Assembly (NCBI GenBank): GCA_003013855.2 | Contig: ML058453.1 | Location: 4,147,861 to 4,211,860 of the forward strand | Length of the DNA stretch: 64,000 nt | DNA from: Liriodendron chinense | Lineage: Eukaryota; Streptophyta; Magnoliopsida; Magnoliales; Magnoliaceae | Reading direction: 5' to 3' | Made by a program: the position numbers and the translations under genes | Part shown: positions 1-9,780 of the stretch, one piece after another | Numbering within the stretch: the stretch's first letter is position 1 | How the letters are laid out: every line of letters begins with the position of its first letter | Notes under the pieces: model-generated | What the model saw: only the letters and a program-made list of their open reading frames with translations | Database searches by the model: none | Told to the model about the DNA's origin: nothing

Positions 1-154
1 ATAGTTGGTACACTGGTTCGTGTATGATCAATACATAGGATCATAACCGTTCAACTGTTTATCATTTCCAAATGAATGTTTTAGATCATTAGTCTATGTT
101 CATAGAACTATATTGTACATGTAATAATCGGCATACATGTTTGGTGATCAACAG

Positions 155-835
155 TTCTTTCCAGCATTAACAAGCATCAGAGATGGCTCTGCGGATTTTG
201 CAGATGGCACGTCGCACCCGTTCGATGCCCTAGTTTTCGCCACTGGCTACAGAAGCAGAGCTAAGTGCTGGATCAAGGTAAATCTCATATATACAAAATC
301 AGGCGTGATCATCATAGAAAAGAATGATAGAACACACAAAAACATACAAATTCACATCGTATGGCCCACCTAATGATTGGATCGACCTGATTCTCGGAGA
401 GATCCATAATCATGGTGGGGTGCACCTAATGCACTGGTTGGATGGTACACATGCATGCATCACGGTCCACCCAACACATCTACCCATAGTTCCCTATGGT
501 GGGGCGTGTCTTGGATCACACGTGCACATGATGGACAGATGGGATGCATGTGGGTCCCTAACAGCTATGGTTCATTTCTCTCATGGTGTATATATATGTC
601 ATTTTGGATTGTTCATGTACATGCACATAGTGATGTATGCATTCTATTAATGAAGGGAGATGAATATCTCTTGGATAAAGATGGAATGCCATTTCCAAGT
701 TTTCCCAACCACTGGAAGGGGAAAGAGGGGCTCTACTGTGCTGGACTCTCAAGGAGAGGATTGGCTGGTGTTTCTATGGATGCACAGAACATAGCCAATG
801 ACATCAAGAGGGTCTTGGATGAGCATTTCAATTAA
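155..835 (+). CDS. YUCCA10-like flavin monooxygenase, copy A, 3' part only
   Basis: Auxin-biosynthesis enzyme of the YUCCA family, which converts indole-3-pyruvate to indole-3-acetic acid using FAD and NADPH. Only the last two exons lie in the window: 155-277 (41 codons, after CAACAG and before GTAAAT) and 656-835 (60 codons with TAA). Everything upstream is cut off by the window edge. Exon 155-277 holds the family motif FATGY followed by RSRAKCW. The last exon has LPSFPNHW-type and GLYCAGLSRRGLAGVSMDAQNIA residues that match copy B (9781-12312) nearly residue for residue. Both exons are open and in phase, so this copy may be functional. Its C-terminus is three residues longer (HFN) than that of copy B. 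The intron between them (278-655) is a diverged relative of intron 3 of copy B, so the copies arose by DNA-level duplication. The YUC10/11-clade placement rests on my memory of the Arabidopsis protein. Confidence 0.85.
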
Positions 836-1296
836 CAGTAACTAACCATACAATAAACATATGTACCAATTCCATACATCAATACAGTATAACTGCAGTT
901 GATTTTATTATTATTTTGTAATTTTGGAAATGATATGAGTGCACCTCATATGAGTATTGTATCTGTACCTGATGGTTGGAAACAGACAAGCATTTGGCAA
1001 CTGTTCTTGGATTTTTATTTTTATTTATTTATTTTTAAACTACTGTGTGTGTTCAGACCCTTGGTTGATGAGATTCATTAGTGATGGCTCATGCCCCAGA
1101 ATTTCTATCCAAGGGAACCATCCTAACCTTTGATGAGTGGCCTTAAAATAAAAGGCTAAGAAAGCGAATAGCCAACATCCATATTAAATAAGGAAGTGGA
1201 TACACCCATACCTTTGGGACAGTGGTAGACCGAGCGAAGATAACCTCGTTTCAACAATGAGGCCGTCGACCTGAGCTCAGTCCGGGAGTTACACTA
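836..1296. other. 3' flank of YUCCA copy A
   Basis: No gene is seen. AT-rich presumed 3' UTR follows the stop codon. At about 1215-1280 there is a tRNA-like stretch (GACAGTGGTAGACC) that could be a SINE remnant, but I cannot show a second box or a tail. Confidence 0.4.
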
Positions 1297-1681
1297 GGGC
1301 CCACCTTGTGTTGTATATCCACGCCGTCCATCCATTTTTGGCATACATGTACCCAACGGAACCAAATCTCAGGTGGATGACACCACAGGAAACCGTGGTG
1401 ATTGACCATTAAAATATTTTTGTGGTCCACAATAGTTTTGTATGAAGTTCATATTTCTGTTTCCCCTTCATCTAGGTCTGTATGATCTTATCAAACAGGT
1501 TGGATCGCAAATAAACATTATGGTGGGCCCTAGGAAGTTTTTAATGGTGGGCATTCAATTATCACCATGCACTATTTCCTGTGGTGTGGTCCACCTCAGA
1601 TTTGGATCTGCTTTATTTTTTGGTCCATTCCCCAAAAACAGATGAATATTGTGGATAGAAAACACATCGTGGTGGGCCCCA
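1297..1681. mobile_element. MITE, GGGCCCAC-TGATG superfamily
   Basis: The left end reads GGGCCCACCTTGTG then TATATCCACGCCGTCCATCC. The right end is the inverse (GTGGATAGAAAACACATCG then TGGTGGGCCCC). The internal landmarks shared by the family are present: CACCACAGGAAAC, CTTCATCTAGGTCTGTATG, ACAGGTTGGAT and CAAATAAACATTATGGTGGGCCC. It is about 385 bp with no coding capacity. Confidence 0.75.
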
Positions 1682-1904
1682 GTCATGGCCTGAACGAACT
1701 ATTGTTACCCCAATCTGACTGAATCCGCTCCCACTAAATATCAAAGATTGGATAAACTGGGATGTTCTGATCCGTTAGAGTTTAGGAGATGGCCCATCAC
1801 TGTGTGGCAGGCATTAATGGGCTAGATCATCGTAGGCGCCACCACTTGTTTAGACAATGCATACGTTTTTTCAGTGAGCTGGAAAATTTTCCAAGCACAT
1901 GGAT

Positions 1905-2020
1905 AATAGACTCAAGGGTTTGATTTTGTACCTAGGTAATTGATCTCTTGTGACCCCACCATGGATGGACCACTTTCCAAGAATCACCCGGACCACAGAT
2001 CCTAGCCACCAATCTCCAAC
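1905..2020. repeat. Dispersed repeat C, copy 1
   Basis: Contains TTGATCTCTTGTGACCCCAC followed by ATGGATGGACCACTT and CCAAGAATC. The same text recurs at about 12660-12780 and 27862-27965. Two of the three copies lie just 3' of YUCCA copies A and B, so it may mark the edge of the duplicated unit, or it may simply be a common repeat. Confidence 0.6.
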
Positions 2021-2647
2021 CTCTTTTCAAGCCATTGCTGTATTTGGACCACGAGAATAAAGAGGATGTCAACTTTGCAAGTGAAATGAAGAGGATGATC
2101 CCAATTACAATCCTAGGTCCTGCTCCTCATGTACAACGAACTCTATGAACAATATACTTGCAACATAAAAGAGTGAAATAAATAAGTGTTTCTAAAATGC
2201 TGGCTCTCGGGTTCTCATGCAACTTAAGCAATGTTTTCTAATTATTTTTTCCATTCGACGTGGGACAAACAAAAATCATTAAAAAAATAATAATAAGAAG
2301 AAAAAATTTTAAAGCTTATTTGGGGGAATTACCTTCGAAGGGCTCACTTGATGACAAGCCTCATTTAAGATTGCAAGGCCTGACTTAGCTTGAAATTGGG
2401 CTTTGACTCATTAGCTTGGCCAATGGGTTGGGCTTGGGCCTCATCATGTACATGGTAACATTATTTTCAATTGGGCTTGGGCTCAAGTCATTGTATACCA
2501 ACTTGGCTTCACCCAACCATTAGTATACATGCATGACTCCATGCAAGTTATACACTCGTACCATTTCTCAAAATTGCAACATATACCATCTACATATATC
2601 TATGGTATGTTAGTCTTTTTTGGGTTGTTTTATATCTATAATTAGCA
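2021..2647. other. Gene-free stretch with GGCTTGGGC-type repeat
   Basis: No gene is seen. 2380-2520 is rich in GGGCTTGGGC/TTGGGCC words like those at 26.2, 31.6, 33.8 and 35.7 kb, which suggests a decayed MITE. The rest is AT-rich. Confidence 0.4.
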
Positions 2648-2815
2648 TCCTCTAAGATCCTCTTAATGTCATTGACTCATTGGTTATGCTTTGTGCATCC
2701 ATAGAAACTCCAGCGATCCTCTCCATCAGAGTCCTTTGCAATAGAGCCCATTTTCCCCTTCCAACGGCCGGGAAAACTTGGAATCGTGGGATTCTATCTT
2801 TGTCTGCGAGGTACT
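2648..2815 (-). pseudogene. Inverted remnant of a YUCCA last exon
   Basis: Read on the minus strand, this stretch encodes pieces matching the last exon of copies A and B (DKD, then a SKFSRPLEGENGLYCKGL-like stretch, then AGVSMDAQ and ND-IKR). The pieces fall in different frames, with an in-frame stop after the LYCKGL segment and a short insertion near the end. It cannot be coding. The minus-strand upstream sequence (about 2830-2965) resembles intron 3 of copies A and B, so the fragment came from genomic DNA and not from a spliced transcript. It lies in opposite orientation to both plus-strand genes around it. Confidence 0.8.
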
Positions 2816-2965
2816 TATGGTCCTATATGCTACCATGCATACATTACAATGTGCATGTGAACAATTGATGATATACATACAAACATGCATGCAGCCACAC
2901 ATGATGTACAACATACATGAAGCATGTGTCTGATGATCTGAAGAATGTTGCTCATAGTGGGCCAC

Positions 2966-3640
2966 ACATGATGAACACTTGAGAGGAAAATCAACTCTAA
3001 ATAATGCTATCGGCTATCCATTCAAATTGACAGTGTCCTGTGTTGTGTGAATAAGACTGATTTTCATATCAGGTGATCATCTGGTATGGTCTACCTGTGA
3101 GATTTAATTTCTGTTTACGGGGCTGTGACCCGACCTATATATGGTGGACCTACAGTTTGGACCGTTTTATTATGTATATGACATCACGTGAGAGGTCTCA
3201 CTCTAGATCTTGGTGAAAGGGTGTGATGCACCAAAAATTGGTAGAGCAATCCACTGTTTGTTTTATCCTGTTGGTTTGGAGTCCTATGTGATCTATAAAT
3301 GTCACACATATATGCTAGATTGGCATATATAGCTACAAGTAGGATGATCTCCGACACTAATTAGTGAGCCAGCTGTTTGATTATTAGATTGAAGGTAAAA
3401 AAATTGCTAGAAATCATGTGGGCCAGAAAGCATGCATAAAAGAGAGGAAAGTATATTTATATATTCATTTGAAAATCAATGTCTAAAATGTTTCTACATT
3501 GCTGCCAACAATATTTAAATGTTGGAAGATAATGTGTCCAACTCAAGGTACTCAATAATGGTGACATTAGATCATTAGGGCCATCTTTTAAAAATTGGGT
3601 TGGCCATTTTTCCAGCAACAGCCATTGCAGCCTACTATCA
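2966..3640. other. Gene-free stretch
   Basis: No gene is seen. It contains short pieces of low-copy-looking AT-rich DNA and words of the GGTGGACC/TGATC type common to the surrounding repeats. Confidence 0.35.
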
Positions 3641-3654
3641 CCATTACGCAGCGG

Positions 3655-3785
3655 CATGGGGCATAACCATTTTTGAAAACACACACACTCATGCACCCAC
3701 ACACCACGACAGGTACTTGAACCCACTGACCTCTGTGTCGAAACTCCTGTGAGTCTACCACCGGGCCATGAGTAGAGACCCAAAA
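3655..3785 (-). mobile_element. tRNA-derived SINE, copy 1
   Basis: On the minus strand, ACTCATGGCCCGGTGGTAGA fits a tRNA-type A box and GTGGGTTCAAGTACC a B box, about 50 bases apart. They are followed by GTCGTGGTGTGTG and a run ending in TTTTCAAAAA. A second copy with the same layout is at 63682-63785. These are the hallmarks of a Pol III-driven plant SINE of the Au/tRNA type. Confidence 0.65.
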
Positions 3786-4796
3786 TCTCTCATTACATCA
3801 TGCATTGATATTATACTCATTTTAAAAACTTAATAACATTTTTATTTTTTTATTTTAATGAAGGTCTATTGGGAAATATCAAATATTTGGAATGGGTGGC
3901 ATTGGAAAAAGTAAGTACTTTTTATTAATATATTTTATATTTATAACGTATGATTGAATAGTTATTTGATGGTTTTTGGGTAGATGTCCATTGTTTTCTA
4001 TGGTGTGGTGCATCTGATAGGATTGCATTGGCCAGGTTTTCGAGGCATCTTATGGTCATATATATTGGAGTGCACTTGATGCATAGGTTGGATGGCATTG
4101 AAACACAATGGTGGGCCCCACATGGAATTTGGGGTTTTGAATGGTGCGGTGTGGCACACCTGATGACCGGATCAGAGTGAATTTTAGGCCATCCCGTTTG
4201 AACATCAGGCTAATCCAATCAGGGGTACACACTGTGAGGAACAACGGAGGAGATGCCATACCATTAAAAACTCCCAGTTTTGTATCGGGCCCATCAAGAT
4301 GTGGGTGTGCCATTCAACCATTGGATCAAGTGTGGTCCACCATGATAATGAGAAGCCCCCAAGAATTAGGCAAATACAACATTCTTGTGGGCCTTACCAC
4401 ATGAGTTTATAGGTCTTCGGGCACTTTTCAGTGGCTTTTTATGGTGTGAGATCAGCCCCAGGGCTCCCCCAACAACCTTAGATTCCACACCTGATGGACG
4501 GTTCGGATGACATACATGCATGTTCGTCTCCAAACGACCATTACCACCATAGCATAACCTTGTACACAGGCTAGGTTGTTATGAATCTGTGATTATATTA
4601 AAAGGCATGATTATTGCTAATATTAGAACTAAACTACCTGTCCAAGTACCACAATTTGGTGTTGTTACGGAGAATTGCCTGTTTTTGGCCCAATATTGAC
4701 TGTTTGAACTCATTGATACCAGTATTATTCTACGATTGTACATCATCCATCTTGCCCTAATATTGTGTATGGGTTGTTATATGTAGGTTCATGTGC
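3786..4796. other. Gene-free stretch with repeat relics
   Basis: No gene is seen. 4000-4400 carries several diverged repeat ends (GGTGGGCCCCACATGG at about 4113 and TGGCACACCTGATGACCGGA at 4150). The stretch just before 4797 (TATTGTGTATGGGTTGTTAT) matches the end of intron 1 of YUCCA copy B. Confidence 0.4.
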
Positions 4797-5020
4797 TCAC
4801 ATGGGACATGGTGCACCTAGGCATGGCGCTCTTAAAATATCTACCATGTTCCTTAGTGGACAGTTTAACTCTCATGCTTAGCAAACTATAAGTTTTTTTC
4901 TAAGTATGGGATCAGGAGACCGGTCAAAGGATCATCTATATCTTAAATCAACCAACGGCGCGCAGGCCTTCAGTTCCAAATTTCCAGACCCTCAAGAAGA
5001 TCAAGTCTGAAGAAATTCAG
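4797..5020 (+). pseudogene. YUCCA exon-2 remnant
   Basis: Matches exon 2 of copy B (10967-11200) over its full length, including the acceptor (TGTAG) and the donor (CAG then GTAATC). The first 38 codons read clearly (VHVLTWDMVHLGMALLKYLP and onward). After AGCAAACTA the frame meets TAA, and small deletions shorten the exon to 224 bases against 234. It is a dead exon with intron-1 sequence still attached upstream, so it is another piece of a tandem YUCCA copy. Confidence 0.85.
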
Positions 5021-5513
5021 GTAATCATCAAATCCATGTCCGAAACTTGGTGTATAAACCTACGCATGTGTGTGTGCGTCAATCAATTGGGATGGTCTTG
5101 AAGCCCAGTCGAGTCAAGTCAACTTGAAACTCAGTTTGGATCCATAGTTCTAAAGATCGATGACTCAACTCAAAACTTGGCTGAGTCAACTTGACTAGGT
5201 GAGAATTTGACTCGCCCGAGTTTCAAGTGGAGTCACCATGAAACTCGATTATGAGAGTGAGTCGATCTCGACTCGGTGTGATTTGTTGAGCCTACTCAAA
5301 GTATTGGTCAACTCAAGGGGGTTTCAATGGTAGGCATTTTCCTACCCACTTATTCATGTGGTGTAGCTCACTTGAGTTTTGGATAGGCCTCATTTTTCTA
5401 CCTTGATATCGGAAATTGGATAGATGGGGTGGATTTCTCACAAACATCACAGGGGCACACCTAATTTTCCTAAGGTTTTCACAGCCAATCCTACCTTCTG
5501 TGTTAACATTGCT
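5021..5513. other. Gene-free stretch with a partial MITE
   Basis: No gene is seen. 5100-5310 is an ACTCGAGTC/GAGTCAACTTGA-rich repeat. 5318-5450 is a diverged right half of the GGGCCCAC MITE family (GTGGTGTAGCTCACTTGAG, then TTGGATAGATGGGGTGGAT). Confidence 0.45.
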
Positions 5514-6228
5514 AAGTTTTGTGGGCCCTACCATGATGTATGTGTTATATCCAAACCGTCCGTCCATTTGGCGATATCCTTTTAGGATATTAGCTTAAAA
5601 ATAAGGCAGATCTAAAGCTAAAGGGGACCACGTCACAGTTTTGTGGGGATTAAATGTCTACCATGGAAAACTCTTCAGGGCTATAGAAGTTTTGGATCAA
5701 GCTGATATTTGTCTATTCCCTTCTTCCAAATCTTTGGAACCTTATGAACAGGTTGGATGGAAAATAAACATCATGGTGGGCCTTAAAAAGGTTCTAATGG
5801 CGGGCATCATTGTCCCCATTGCTTTCAGTATTGTGGGTCCACTTGAGCTTTGGTTCTGCCTCATTTTTGGGATCACGCCCTAAAATGATCATGCCAAATG
5901 GATGGATGGCATGGATATAATACATATATATTATGGTGGGGCCCGCAAAACTTGGTGACTTCAAGTTCTCACTGGAGAAGATGAAATGATAATCTTGCAA
6001 TTTTTAAATGTTAGTAAAGATATTGTCAATCTTCATCTAAAAATTTGAAGAGAATTAAGCCTTAAGTAAAGTTGGCGTGGCTTGAAAATTTTCTAACAAA
6101 TTTGAGTGCTATTTCCAATTAAGTACTTAATTTATTTTAGCAATCAAACCGTCTAAATTACCAAAATCACTTGAATTAACAATTTTCAGTAATAAGTTAT
6201 GGAATTAAGTTTTACCAAACGCAACCTT
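5514..6228. mobile_element. Composite MITE: GGGCCCAC core plus GTTTGGTAAA tail
   Basis: 5514-5956 is a MITE core with inverted ends AAGTTTTGTGGGCCCTACC and GGTGGGGCCCGCAAAACTT. It runs directly into 5957-6228, which ends in GGAATTAAGTTTTACCAAAC then GCAACCTTA. The same order (core, then this tail) recurs at 58619-59347. The left GTTTGGT end seen there is missing here, so this copy is 5'-truncated. Confidence 0.7.
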
Positions 6229-6556
6229 AGGTGGTTTTAATTCGATTAAGGCATGGCACCTGCCGAATGACTGAATGCTAGCTTGTGCATCAAGCATCAT
6301 GTGCTAAATGATTCCCGGTTGTTTATAAGAACTCAAATTACCTGCAAGGCCAGATTTAGGCAGCCCTTAAAACACTTAAGCTGTGGGCCCACCGTGTTGT
6401 AATTTAAATCCATTTCCTTTTATCAGGTGATAACCCTTATATGATCCTTAAATGTGAAAGATAACGGGTCACAATGGAAAGAATGCGAAATGGACTGAGA
6501 TTCGGTAGTGACCCCTCCAGTATGGGGTTGGTACTGTTGGTGCCGTTGGGCTTTCT

Positions 6557-6870
6557 GTGGGCCCACCATGATGTGTGTGTTTAATCCATTCCATCCATCT
6601 ATTTTGTTAGTTTATCTTAAGGCATGAGCAAAAAAATTTAGGCACATCAAAATCTCAAGTGAACTACACCATAGAAAATAATGGTGGTTGAACGCCAGCC
6701 ATTAAAAACTTCTGGAGGTACATAGAATTTTGAATCAAGCTGATATTTCTGTTATCCCTTTATCCAGGTCTGTTTGAACTAATCAATAATCTGGATGGCG
6801 AATAAACCTTAGAGTGGGCCTATGAAATTTTAATGGTGAGCATTCACTCACCACTATTTCTTGTGCTGCA
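6557..6870. mobile_element. MITE, GGGCCCAC-TGATG superfamily, right end lost
   Basis: Starts GTGGGCCCACCATGATGTG and carries the family landmarks (CTTCTGGAGGTACATAGAA, AATCAAGCTGATATTTCTG, TTTATCCAGGTCTGTTTGA, GATGGCGAATAAACC). It stops in CACTATTTCTTGTG without the closing inverted end. Confidence 0.65.
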
Positions 6871-8360
6871 ATCCGAAACACCCCACTCTAGGTTTAAAAG
6901 CTGATAAGTTGGATCAAGTCAACTCCAACAAATTCTAACCTTAAACCCTAAGCCTCAAAAACCTGAAACTCTAGAATTCAGTTAACTCACTAAGTTAACT
7001 CACCTAATCATGTCACTCAATCAACTCATCTAATCTAATCAAGCTCAAAAGTAAAGTCAAACCAAGGCCAAACCTAAACCCAAAAGCCCATTAAAAATTA
7101 AGAGCAATAGCAAACTGACCCCAAATAAGGCCGTCGGGGCTTTCACACACTTGAGGATACCCACCTACCAAACCAGGAGGGTTGTTGTGGCTTGCGCAGT
7201 GCCTTGGCTGCCACCTGCCACGTGGCAGCTCCCCTACCTTGGCAGGAGAGGTGCAACACATGTGAGGTTTTTCTTGGTTCGGAGTGCAATCGTGTGGAGA
7301 TGTAAAATAACCGCCGTACCCTCCTTTTAGCCAAAACTACCATATTACGAATCAATTCAATCACCCAAATCATGTCACGCAGCAATCTTGAATCCAAGCC
7401 ATCCAAACCTTCTTTAACTCAAGACTTGCCAAGTATTACAAGAAAATTAAGTTTGTAGATAAATAGCCCCCTCGCCTTTCCATTTCAAGACACCCTTCTC
7501 ATTTAGAAGACACCAAGCATCCAAGAAAAACAAAAAAACTTTAATCCTCCTAGCAATCCCAACCCTCCACCAAGGAGAAGTGAGAGTGATAAGGAAGAGT
7601 CCAACCCAGGTTAGCATAGTTGAGCCAAACTCCTAACCTCCTAAGCAAACCAAACCCCGAAGGAGAAGTGAGAATGATAAGGAAGAGTCCAACCCAGGTT
7701 AGTATAGTTGAGCCAAACTCCCAACCTCCTAAGCAAACCAAACCCCAATCCAAGCCACTCGATTCAATTCTTGCAACACTGTCGTCAACATTACCACCCA
7801 ATTTAAGATCAACTTCATTTATCCTGACAAAAGCGTAGCGCAACACACATTCCCTTCTCAACCTCCTTGCTTACCTCATCCATCAGCACTGCATTACATA
7901 GCATTGTGCACCCAATATGTTCAAACATATGCTTCATAGCTTGCCGAGATAGCCAGATCCTACCATAAAAAAAATTATACTGATTGGTTATCGCTTTAGC
8001 AAGTGAGAGAGTCAAGGCCGATTTATCCAACCTAGGCTACAACTTATCATATGCGTTGCATCTAACACGACATCACATCACTATTGTGCAAGAATCAATC
8101 CTCATCTTTAATAGTGTGTTTGATGCTATGGACTAGAGACCATACATTCGTATGGGCAAAGCGGGTGCTTAACACCTTCCTTCTTTGTAATCGTGGTCCC
8201 TTATCCGAAATCTTCAGTCGCATATCAATAAGCCATTTTAGAGTTGAGATCTTTTAGATTCTTACTCTTATCATTTTTACAGGATCTAGCCAACTATAGA
8301 AACTAAGTAACTGGCTAGTGACGACTTGGTGAAATATAAAACCTTTTTACATTTAATAAA
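6871..8360 (+). mobile_element. LTR-retrotransposon debris (probable gypsy-type LTR end)
   Basis: No long coding frame. It contains GGCTTTCACACACTTGAGG, later GGGTGCTTAACACCTTCC (8168 on) and AACTGGCTAGTGACGACTTG (8310 on). I associate this order with the end of some plant gypsy LTRs and the adjacent primer-binding region. No matching second LTR is seen. Two 88-bp tandem units lie at 7572-7747. The assignment is tentative. Confidence 0.4.
7572..7747 (+). repeat. Tandem repeat, 2 x 88 bp
   Basis: Units 7572-7659 and 7660-7747 both start AAGGAGAAGTGAGA and contain CCAACCCAGGTTAG and AACCTCCTAAGCAAACC. They differ at only a few bases. Confidence 0.9.
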
Positions 8361-8365
8361 AAGCC

Positions 8366-8370
<5 letters not shown>

Positions 8371-8397
<27 letters not shown>
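8371..8397. repeat. (GA)n microsatellite
   Basis: About 13 uninterrupted GA units. Confidence 0.95.
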
Positions 8398-8398
<1 letters not shown>

Positions 8399-9394
8399 CA
8401 CCCACCTACCTTCTCGTCCACACAATCTGCCTTAGACTTGGATCCACCTTATTTTAGGGCTTTTGATTTTTTATTTTTTTATCAGTCATGCAACCAACCC
8501 ACTCAGCCAGTCATGCAATGCACCCACTGGTGTTGTCAGCGCGTGGAATTTCACCACTGATGGCCTTATTTTAGGGCTCATGCCTTAAAATGATACAGCA
8601 AAATGGATGGACAGCGTGGTTAAAATACACTACACGCATTGTGATGGGCCCACAAACCACCTCGGTACTAGGGGCCACTGCCGAATCGGAATCCATATAA
8701 AATTGCTCATAAAACCTGTAAGTTTGCACTGTGTGGCCCTCCTGAGTTGCATATCACATTGATTTTTGGATCTTCGTTTCATCTAGTTGAGTTAAACCTG
8801 ATTACCGGGTATGATGAAAGATATACATCATGGTGGCCCATTTCATCCCCATGGTTCCCTCTCATAAGGCCCACCTGAGCTGTGGATCTTGCTCATTTTT
8901 GCCCCCAGGATCTAGAATCAGGGATCCAACCCGATGGACGGATTGGATTTTGAATATACAAAACAGACGGCCCTGGGCTGGGTAAAACAGGTGTTGAAGA
9001 GGATTAACGGTCGTGATTGCAGATAGAAGAAACTCTGCCCGTGTTGTCCTTTTATTACACTGTTCAAAAATAGGGATTTTGATAGGGTACGGGGCCTCCA
9101 CCCTCACGCGGCCAATTTCTACCCTCAGATTGCATCTCAGACAATGACGTAAACCCTTCATTTTTCTTAATTCTATGGTACATGGGCCCATCCTAAGAAA
9201 CAGTTTTTCAACGGCTAGTTGTGCATGAAGACGAATATGGAACATTGAAAAGTAATTTTTTAATATCTTCCATTCAATTTTAAGATTCGAAGGTCAGGAT
9301 CATCAATGAAGCATGACTATCAGATCATACCTTATAAACGGCAGTAATGAAAACATGAACAGGTTCAGATGAATCTAAGGATTCCATCTGGGGA
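8398..9394. other. Gene-free stretch with MITE fragments
   Basis: No gene is seen. 8562-8655 is an isolated right end of the GGGCCCAC MITE family (AGGGCTCATGCCTTAAAATG, then GGATGGACAGCGTGG and GATGGGCCCACAAACC). 8720-8960 holds another diverged relative (TTTCATCTAGTTGAGTTAAA, CATCATGGTGGCCC). Confidence 0.45.
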
Positions 9395-9399
9395 TTGAA

Positions 9400-9707
9400 A
9401 TTGGCCAGTACACGATTCTGTTGTAAGTGCACCTTAACCTATGAAAACCCTCTAAAATGGGAGTTAGTGCATGTTTTTAGGGAGGCCAATCTAGCTGGGC
9501 AGACGTTTTGGCAGAACGCACCGCTAGACGTACGTGGCAAGAGTGGTTGGACGGTCCACCTAATAAATTTCTACAGGATACCCTAAATCTAGATAACTCT
9601 GCTTTTTGTAGGATGAGACACCCTATAGCCTGTCTGTATGCGTCCTCCCTTTGTGGTTCTCTTTTGTTCATGGCTTGTAATTAGTTGTTATACTTTCCAT
9701 TAAAAAA
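9400..9707 (+). mobile_element. LINE 3' end (RNase H tail and 3' UTR)
   Basis: Reads W-ELVHVFREANLAGQTF on the plus strand, resembling the HVxREAN-AD segment near the C-terminus of the RNase H domain of plant LINE ORF2. A frame break follows soon after (the expected L-A residues are altered). Next come a typical non-coding tail (CCCTTTGTGGTTCTCTTTTG and onward) and an A-rich end at about 9700-9707. Only the 3' tip is present, as expected for a 5'-truncated insertion. It stops about 70 bases before the ATG of YUCCA copy B. Confidence 0.6.
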
Positions 9708-9715
9708 TATAAATA
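9708..9715 (+). promoter_or_regulatory. Candidate TATA box of YUCCA copy B
   Basis: TATAAATA, 66 bases from the ATG at 9781, is the only good TATA match in the short leader. It sits exactly where the A-rich tail of the LINE remnant ends. Confidence 0.4.
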
Positions 9716-9780
9716 GAACAAGGAGGGCCCCACCTACCACCCTGACCTTAGAGACATTAGAACTGTAGAAGAGGTGGGAG

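Noticed and set aside
1215..1290. Possible tRNA gene or third SINE
   Set aside because: Only an A-box-like word; no B box at the right distance and no cloverleaf could be drawn.
7572..7747. Possible CRISPR-like or satellite array
   Set aside because: Only two 88-bp units, in a plant genome; a simple local tandem duplication.
7550..7861. Minus-strand 103-codon open frame
   Set aside because: It is created by the 88-bp tandem repeat (the protein repeats itself: LRRLGVWLNYANLGW) and has no known domain.
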